Assembly (NCBI GenBank): GCA_033807775.1
Contig: CM066314.1
Location: 95,706,929 to 95,770,928, forward strand
Direction: 5' to 3'
DNA from: Saussurea involucrata
Lineage: Eukaryota > Streptophyta > Magnoliopsida > Asterales > Asteraceae
DNA length: 64,000 nucleotides
Part shown: in pieces, positions 57,240-64,000 of the stretch
How the letters are laid out: each line of letters opens with the position of its first letter
Position numbering within the stretch: the first letter of the stretch is position 1
The notes under the pieces: model-generated
What the model saw: the letters and a program-made list of their open reading frames with translations, nothing else
Told to the model about the DNA's origin: nothing
Database searches by the model: none
Translations under genes and position numbers: made by a program

Positions 57240-58295
57240 ATGTCAAGACTAAAATTTAGTGCTGATGCTGATTTTCATTATTATTTCAAACTCAGCACAA
57301 ATTTTAAGAAAATAATTCCTACTCTTGAGAAAGAATTAGAGGAAAGAAACAAGAATATTCTTATTGACTCAGACAACATTGCCAAGCTTGAAGAATTAGG
57401 TAAACTCCTAAACTGGGAAAATCTTGAACTGAAAAGGAAACTATCTAAGTCAGAAGAGCTTGGTAAAAAGGAGAAAGAGAAGTTTGAGGAAATTAAGACT
57501 GTTTTTAAAGAAGAGAAGAAAAGCCTTGAGCTTAAGCATCTAAACTTTTCTAAACTGATTTCCAACTTTGAAAAACTTATAATCAGTAAAAATGAAAAGT
57601 TTGGAAAAAAGAAAACTCTTCTTGAGACAAAGAATATGGAACTTTCTTTCAAAATCTCAAAATTACTTGAAAAAGAGAGGAAAGAGCAGGATTTTGAAAG
57701 AAAAGAGTCTGAAAAAGTGAAGAGAGAAGGATTTCAAACAAAGTGTTTGAAAGACAAGTTTGAGAAGGAAAGAAAGGTCTTTAAAACTGAAATGTCAAAT
57801 TTAACAAAGAGACTATCCGATTTGTCAAACAAGATTATGTTAGAGAAGAGGTATAAATCAGATCTTCTAAGAAAATTTGATTTAAACCTTAAAGAAAAAG
57901 ATGTTTTAGCTAAAAGGCTTAAAGACCTTGTCTTAGCAAACTCTTGTGCTAAAAAGTCAAATAATCCTGCTTACAAAAAGATGAAAATGGTTTGGAAAGT
58001 CAAAAACTCTATTCCTGACAAAAATGCTCCAAAACCATTTGTCTCTACAAAGCCTTCATCTTTTCATTCATATAAATGCTTTGATCTTCTGCTTCAATTA
58101 AGAAACCTTTTCTCTAAATCTTTCTGTGTACAAAATGGGTCAGTTCAAAAGAAAAATCCAAAGACCCAAAATGAGAAAAGTCATAGAAAGAAAACTGGCA
58201 AACCAACAGAGATTGGCAAACCAGAGGACCTAAAGACAGCTCCAAATTCTAACAAAAAAGGACCCATTTGGATATGGGTACCAAAAGTTCTTTGA
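57240..58295 (+). CDS. Uninterrupted coiled-coil ORF of element G (351 aa)
   Basis: ATG 57240 sits where gag starts in relatives (TTCAAAATG context), about 190 bp after the LTR. The protein is Lys/Glu-rich with long heptad-like stretches (residues ~25-225, for example KLEELGKLLNWENLELKRKL and NLTKRLSDLSNKIMLEKR). A KMVWKVKNSIPDKNAPK block, CFDLLLQLRNLFS and a basic tail follow, and it ends GPIWIWVPKVL with TGA at 58293-58295. TCTGTCTTGCAG follows immediately, the same stop-then-acceptor arrangement as in C and I. The coil resembles that of F more than those of C and I, while the last 30 residues resemble all of them. It has no zinc knuckle or enzyme domain. It may be a Gag-like structural protein; this is inference. 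Confidence 0.78.
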   Translation: MSRLKFSADADFHYYFKLSTNFKKIIPTLEKELEERNKNILIDSDNIAKLEELGKLLNWENLELKRKLSKSEELGKKEKEKFEEIKTVFKEEKKSLELKHLNFSKLISNFEKLIISKNEKFGKKKTLLETKNMELSFKISKLLEKERKEQDFERKESEKVKREGFQTKCLKDKFEKERKVFKTEMSNLTKRLSDLSNKIMLEKRYKSDLLRKFDLNLKEKDVLAKRLKDLVLANSCAKKSNNPAYKKMKMVWKVKNSIPDKNAPKPFVSTKPSSFHSYKCFDLLLQLRNLFSKSFCVQNGSVQKKNPKTQNEKSHRKKTGKPTEIGKPEDLKTAPNSNKKGPIWIWVPKVL

Positions 58296-58307
58296 TCTGT
58301 CTTGCAG

Positions 58308-59455
58308 GTAAAACGGACTTCTGATCATTACAGATCAGGACTCGCTCTTCAGAGGAGAAAAGGACTCCTAAACACATCAGTTTAGGACTCGCACTTTAGT
58401 GAAATAGACTCTTAAACAAATCAGTTTAAGACTCGAGCTTCATCAGAAAAATGACTTCTGACCATTACAGATCAGGACTCACTCTTCAGCAAACAATGGA
58501 CTCCTTAATACTTCTATTAAGGACTCAGGTTTCAAAGTTCACTATGACTCTTAAACACTTTGTTTAAGACTCATCCTTCAAAGGTTCTATACTTCACAGA
58601 GCCTCTGTGGAATTGCTCAGAGCCTATGACAATCTCCACAGAACCTCTGATGAGGTTGACCTATGTTTTGTGCATTATTTATCTCTATTGATTCAAGCAT
58701 AGGTCAAGGGGGAGAAGGAGACCTCAAATTGATCTACAGAGGTTGATCATTCAAGGGGGAGCCAAAGGAGGATTATGATCAACAAGAGTCTCTGTCGTCC
58801 AAACTAGACACTCTAAAAGGTATGTGTCGCAAAAATTCTTTTTTCAAAACATTTTTGGTAAAAGTACAAGCTTCAAGAGATGGATAGGCAGGTTTCAAAC
58901 CACATAAATCAATCCTACAAAGGTTGTTAGATCAAGGGGGAGCGAAAAAGGAGACCTTGCTGAATCTACAGAGATTCGTAAGTCAAGGGAGAGCTAAGAA
59001 TACGACAGAAGAGATCACATTCGTCGATCAAGAAGAAAAATAGGTTGGTATCTCGCACTCACACAATGCCACAGAAGTCATAAGCCACAGAGTTCTTTCA
59101 ACCAAATAACCTCTGTAGATCACTCAAATCATTCAAATGACTTCTGCTGCACAAAATCTTTCAGATTTACAATTTTCTAGGACACCAACTGTAAAATAGG
59201 TCCTAAATACATTGTTAAAACTGATCAAAAACTTGGATGATTAAAAATGTATATAAATTATTAGTTATTAGAAATTTCCTGTCGCAGAGCCTTTGCTGGC
59301 TCTGGCAGAGGTCCAAAAACCTCTGTAGGATAATTTCTCTCTACTAAAAATTTATTGATCCTCTCCGTGTTTTTCAAACGATTTTCATTAAAGATACAAT
59401 CTACAGAGAAACGTTTTTCAAAATCACAGAGCTTCTATAACCACAGAGGCTCTAT
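58308..59455 (+). other. Spacer of element G between the coiled-coil ORF and the extra-ORF remnant
   Basis: No gene is seen. It contains repeated GGACTCGC(A/T)CTTCA words, four polypurine-like tracts (58706-58714, 58753-58761, 58934-58942 and a weaker one near 58985) and many CAGAG/CTCTG words. It matches the spacers of B and I in the second half and the post-ORF region of F in the first. Confidence 0.7.
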
Positions 59456-62400
59456 TCTTCAAAGAGGAAGTCTTCTGAGGGATCTAAAGAGAAGAAGAAG
59501 AAAAAGGGAAAGAAAACCAAGACACCTACAGAGGAACAACATGCCTCTGCTTCTGCTCTCCAACAAACTCCCACAGAACCCTCATCTCCACCACAAATCC
59601 AAAGTCCCTCTGCCCCTCCCTCTTCCAAAAGAAAAAGAAAGTCAAAATCTACAGAGGAGGGAGCACCAAAACCAAAGAAGAGGAAATCAAAGAAGAAGAA
59701 ACCATCTTCTCCTCTGCAAACAATAACAGAAGAAATCGAACCACCTCTGCAAACTCAAATCGTCACAGAGGTTCTTGATTCACTTCTGCCAAGACAAGAG
59801 ACTGCAGAAGAAGAGGTGCAAATAGGTTTAGAGGATAGGATAGAAACGTCTGGAGGAAAACAAAATGAAAAAGAAAAAGATGCCGAAGTTGCAGAGAGCA
59901 CACATCCCTCAACCCCTCCCAGTGCAACCCACACATCTGACACCGCAGGTCTAGCTGCAGAAGGTGTCATTGAAATATAGTCGCACAACTCGATCCCTAC
60001 CCAAACCAAACAGCCAGAAGTCACTCTTTCGACTTCTGCGCCCACAGAAGCCGGGGAATCCATTCCTGGGGAGTCTCCTCAGAGAGACTCACCTATAGTT
60101 CGTGATCCATCACCCCAGATCACACTAGAACACCCTACAGAGGAATTCGTTTCCTCTGACACGCACAATATAGGGCCAAAACTTCTTTCAGAGAGAAGTA
60201 GAGAGCACCATGGCGAAGAGACTTTAGACAAATCTCCGAGTCAACAGAAGAATATTCCGATACCCACCTCTGGAGTGGATTTGGACAATGTTCTTCACAG
60301 AACTTCTGTAGAGACTGAAACTCAGGTTTCTTCTCGAGGATCAGATGGAAATCCTTCCACCCCCAACGTACAAACAAGGGTGAAAGAAGGTGTCCCACGA
60401 ACAGGAACTCAATCTGGAGGAGTTGTTCCTCCAGAGGTTACCCAAGAGGAACATGTTACGAAGGATGAGTTCCAAGCCTTTGTAACCTCTGTAACTCAAA
60501 CATTGAATGAGTTGCAAAGCTCATTCACGATTTTTACAGATTCAACTTCAAACGCGCTTACGGGATTAAATACCAAAGTGGATACCTTATCCACAGAGGT
60601 TAAAACAGCCCTTGAAGAAATGAAGTCATCTACAGAAACTTCTGCTACTGCTGCCATCGCCTCTGCCACTAACATTGCCAAAACAACCGCTGCAGAGTTC
60701 GAGAAAAGTGCGACCAAAGCCTTCAAAACTTCGATCGCAATCTACTTTGAAACAATGAAGAAAAATGCAGCAAGGCAAGCAGCTCAAGACACCTGCAGAA
60801 CAGAAGTTGCTGCTAAAAGAAGGCAGGATGATCCTGATGATGGAGCATCTGGTCATCCTGAGGGGGAGAAAACAAAGGAAACAACGGAGGCTGCTTCTGC
60901 AAAAACTACAGAGAAAACTGCAGAACCCTCTACGACAGAAACCCAGAAGGGAAGACAACAGAGACAAAACACCTCTATCTCACCAGAGGATGCACCAACC
61001 ACAGAACCTAAGGTAATCAATCTTGCATCCTCATCCTCAGAACAAACTCCACCCTCACCCAAAGAACCAACACCAACCTCACAACCAATCCTGCGCAAAA
61101 CAAGAGTAAAATCCATAGCTCGAAAACCCAAAGGACCAAAACGCACTGCAGAATTCATTCTTCGCAGAATGGAATTTGTATCTGCTTTTCAATCAGCAAA
61201 GCGTTTTGACATCCCACCTCCAAAACCCGAAAATTCTTCACCAACAGAGTTCTCTCAACCCGAAGTATCAAAACCTTTAGAGACAACAACCAAAACGTCA
61301 GAGCATCCAACCCCAAAACCCACAGAACCTCCAACTGTCAAATCAACAGAGGTTCCACCCACACAAATCCAAAACCCAATATCTGAAACCTCAAAGCCAA
61401 AAGATAAAGGCAAGGGAATAATGACAGAAGAAGAGCCAAAGAAAAATATGCCAGTTGCTACAGAGAAATTGATGAAAGGTGCATTTAATGCCTTCGTCAC
61501 TCCTAAACCCGAAGAGGAAGACTGGGCATTCAACTTGAATCCTCTGTCAGAAAACCCATCCCTGAATCCCACAGCTAAGGTAACAGATGGTAGAGTAGCA
61601 GACATCACTCGAAAGATGGATGAGCTAAGGAGACCAATTCCAAGATCTACTTCAACCATTAAACAAATGGAAGAACAAGTCTACAGTTATCTCTACAGAC
61701 AGCACTTCCAGAGCGATCTGCCAGCTCATGTCCGAGATCAGAAGCTAAAAGAGGAATTCGATGCAATCTTCACCTCTACAAAGTCAAAACCAGTCAATCA
61801 AGTTTACTCCATTCACAAAATAAAGAAGGTAATCTATTGCAAATACTCCAAAATGAGAACCTATCCTCATACGGTGTATACCATCTGGAAAGTCAAAAGG
61901 TCTGACAGATCAGAAAATCAATTCTCTGATGCTGATATCCGAAACCTCAATCCCTATGACTTACCTGACCTTCTGCAATGGACGAAAGACAACTTCAATG
62001 ACGACTGCCACAAAAGGTCTTATCGAGTTCTCAGAAAGGCGATGCGTGAAAAGCTCCTAATCTACAGCATGCTCGACATTCAACTAGCCATTGATCTGGG
62101 CATAACTACTCTAAGTATCAGACCACCAGAGGATTTCTGCCCACCCAATGCCATACCCAATTCAATCATCAAAACTCTAAGGTACGGGTTAGTATTCAAG
62201 AATCCTGCTGATCAACTGAAACTGTTTGTAACAATGGACTGTCAGAAGTACACAACCCATACTCTGAACATGTTCAGAAAGATACTAGAGGAGAATAAAG
62301 CAACAAAGCTTATGAACGAAGAATCTGCTCTGATGATGATCAAATAGATTGATGCTACACTCGGCTTACGAAATCTCTGCCTCAAATTCTATGAAGAACT

Positions 62401-62458
62401 CAAGGAAGTAGGAAAAGACAACAGAAAGTTCAACGACTTCCCAAATGCAAAAATCTGA
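59456..62458 (+). pseudogene. Extra-ORF remnant of element G, N-terminal domain deleted
   Basis: Frame 2 runs from about 59456 (SSKRKSSEGSKEKKKKKGKK) to TGA 62456-62458 with only two stops, TAG 59978 and TAG 62345. The globular N-terminal domain and start codon present in B and I are missing, so the frame begins in the Lys-rich patch. It then has the Ser/Thr/Glu region, the coiled-coil segment (LNTKVDTLSTEVKTALEEMK, about 60565-60625), PTE-rich repeats, and the C-terminal domain (EEDWAFNLNPL, PYDLPDLLQWTKDN, MDCQKYTTHTLNMF, FNDFPNAKI). The sequence is close to B over its whole length. Without a start codon it could be translated only from an internal ATG or as a fusion. Confidence 0.8.
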
Positions 62459-62621
62459 GTCTCTTCAAAGAACCTCTGTCAACGTTTATTTCTGTGTACT
62501 CAAATGTAAATACCTCTGGCATAAATTCCAAAATGAATGAAATAATCTTCTGAGGTATTGTTTAACCTCTTATTTACTTAGGTTAAAATGCCTAAATTCA
62601 ACCTTTTATTTTTCAATACTT

Positions 62622-62631
62622 AGGGGGAGAT
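62622..62631 (+). other. Polypurine tract of element G
   Basis: AGGGGGAGAT directly precedes the 3' LTR. Confidence 0.9.
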
Positions 62632-63648
62632 TGTTAGCTCCAATATTCTGAAATATTAGATGTATTGAAAAATGGCCAAGTACAGAAGAACTTCCACAGA
62701 AGCTCTGCTGAGTGCAACAGAAGCTCTGCCGGGCATCTCAGAAGAATCAAAGGAAGTTTGATCAAGAGTGATCAAAGACCGAGGAAACTACAGAAGGACG
62801 CTTTCAGAAGACCAAGACCACATAACCTCAGTTACCGATAACATAGCCTCTACGGACAACATCAGAAGACAAGGAACAAAGACTTCTCACAGAGGACCGA
62901 GCCACAGAACCTCTGCCACCCTTGACAGAAGCTCTGCAGAAGTAAACAACCAAAGACTCGGAATCCGGTGAAGACTACTCTACAGAGGAACCAGACCGCA
63001 GAACCTCTGTAACACATTACAGAGCCTCTGTGGTCCTCTAAAGACTTGGAAGATATTACTGGATACGTTCATCAACTTGCATGGAAAAGTACTATCAAAA
63101 CACGTGTCAAGCTCTGAGTGGACTCAATAGGGCAAGGTACAAAATAGACGTCTGCGCCATTTAATGCATTTACCAAAAGTACATCTGCTCCATTAAATGC
63201 GCATGGCTCAAACAACTGCTCACACCATCCAGTCCACTGTTCACACCATCCAGTACACTATTCATGCCGTAAAAGGAACAGTGACCTACTTCATAGTCTT
63301 CTAAGAGTAGTATAAAAGGAAGACTCATGTTGAGTTCTTCCTAACATAGAACAACACACAAAAACAGAAAAAGAAGAACACTTCAATCAAACATCAAGAA
63401 CACATAGCTTATGCACATTTAGAGTCATATCTGTTTAAAGCTTTGCATACTCACTGTTCTTAAATCTGTTCTTGATATATATATATTCAGTAAACTTTGA
63501 GATATTATTTCTTGCTCACTGTTTATTTATATTGTGTTCTAAATCTATCAAACATATCTGTTAGTTTTTCAAATACGCTTCCGCATCAAACCTTAAACCT
63601 GAACTAATAGATCTGATAATCTTGTTTAAAGCAAAAAGGGAACCAACA
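62632..63648 (+). repeat. 3' LTR of element G
   Basis: The LTR runs TGTTAGCTCC...GGAACCAACA and is followed directly by CATAC. TATAAAA lies at 63311-63317. Confidence 0.93.
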
Positions 63649-64000
63649 CATACCATCCTCAGACGGACGGTCAAAGTGAAAGAACCATTCAGACTTTGGA
63701 GGATATGTTGAGGGCGTGCGTGATCGACTTTGGAGGCAATTGGGATACTCACCTACCGTTAGTAGAGTTCGCTTACAACAATAGTTATCACTCGAGCTTG
63801 AAGGCGGCACCGTTCGAGGCCTTGTATGGAAGAAAGTGTAGGACTCCCGCGTGTTGGTTGGAAGCGGGAGAAAAGAAATTTGCGGTACCGGAAATTGTAC
63901 AAGAAACGGCTGATAAAGTTAAGGTCATTAGAGAACGATTGAAAGCGGCCCAAGATCAACAAAAGAGCTACGCCGATAAGAGACGGAAACCAATAGAGTT
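63649..64000 (+). pseudogene. Ty3/gypsy integrase fragment, right part (element H), runs off the window
   Basis: After the CATAC target copy the frame continues with PQTDGQSERTIQTLEDML (the catalytic Glu region), WDTHLPLVEFAYNNSYHSS, APFEALYGRKCRTP and SYADKRRKPIE. This is the C-terminal half of a chromovirus-type integrase core plus linker. No stop is seen up to base 64000. The chromodomain and 3' LTR, if present, lie outside the window. Confidence 0.9.

Larger units (their letters stand above)
56031..63648 (+). mobile_element. Element G: non-autonomous Copia derivative lacking pol
   Basis: The element is 7,618 bp with near-identical LTRs of 1,019 and 1,017 bp, a primer site, a polypurine tract and CATAC on both sides. 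Its interior holds only a 351-codon coiled-coil ORF, a spacer and the C-terminal two thirds of the extra ORF. Zinc-knuckle Gag, protease, integrase, RT and RNase H are all absent. It inserted into a gypsy integrase gene. About a dozen LTR differences by eye over 1 kb mean a recent insertion, so it must have been copied with proteins supplied by another element. Confidence 0.93.

Noticed and set aside
57240..58295. A host coiled-coil protein gene captured by element G
   Set aside because: Its end (GPIWIWVPK-stop-acceptor) and coil match the element-encoded segments of C, I and F, so it is an element gene.

Overview
The window is repetitive nuclear DNA of a higher plant, probably a eudicot. It is almost entirely LTR retrotransposons stacked inside one another, and I see no intact host gene. 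The elements use the plant initiator-Met tRNA primer site (TGGTATCAGAGC), polypurine tracts of the AGGGGGAGAT type, 5-bp target duplications and GT-AG introns. Asteraceae is a guess from general resemblance of the Copia proteins, not something shown here. No rRNA, tRNA, CRISPR array or organellar gene was seen.

Layout, left to right. 1-2079 is the 3' end of Copia element A and most of its LTR. That LTR is interrupted by complete element B (2080-15642, target duplication CACTG) and resumes at 15648-15835. It then serves as the 5' LTR of element C (15836-20836), so A and C are tandem units sharing one LTR. C breaks off in pol and is fused to the 3' end of a second family, D (20837-22149), followed by a truncated D-type LTR (22150-22750). 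22751-25566 holds unassigned DNA, a large inverted repeat and a FAR1/MULE-transposase-like pseudogene. Element I (25567-41381) sits in an intron of that pseudogene and itself contains a 2.1-kb non-autonomous LTR element (32814-34946, target duplication CTTCT).

From about 41.5 to 54.5 kb the elements run on the minus strand. Element F (coiled-coil ORF, no pol) carries a solo gypsy-type LTR (42753-44420, target duplication AGAAT). Element K (a frameshifted pol) shares one LTR with F. Element E (D family) has its 3' LTR abutting the K pol. Finally a Ty3/gypsy fragment H (54463-56030 and 63649-64000) has its integrase split by Copia element G (56031-63648, target duplication CATAC).

The main Copia group looks like the Sirevirus (SIRE/Maximus) lineage: long LTRs, an enlarged Gag with a coiled-coil segment, repeated polypurine tracts, and a very long extra ORF between pol and the 3' LTR. 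The most interesting signal is a GT-AG intron between the Gag zinc knuckle and the protease. It is present in C (17449-19198) and I (27829-29627) and absent from B exactly at the predicted exon junction (4638/4639). The intron is in frame with gag, encodes a coiled-coil domain ending in GPIWIWVPK plus a stop codon, and that stop lies a few bases before the 3' splice site. Unspliced RNA would therefore give an extended Gag and spliced RNA a Gag-Pol fusion. Elements F and G keep the coiled-coil ORF and its stop/splice-site end but have lost pol.

Most gag-pol and extra ORFs carry nonsense codons or frameshifts. The clearest uninterrupted ORF is the 351-codon coiled-coil ORF of G (57240-58295). 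All identities were judged by eye; no alignment or database search was run.
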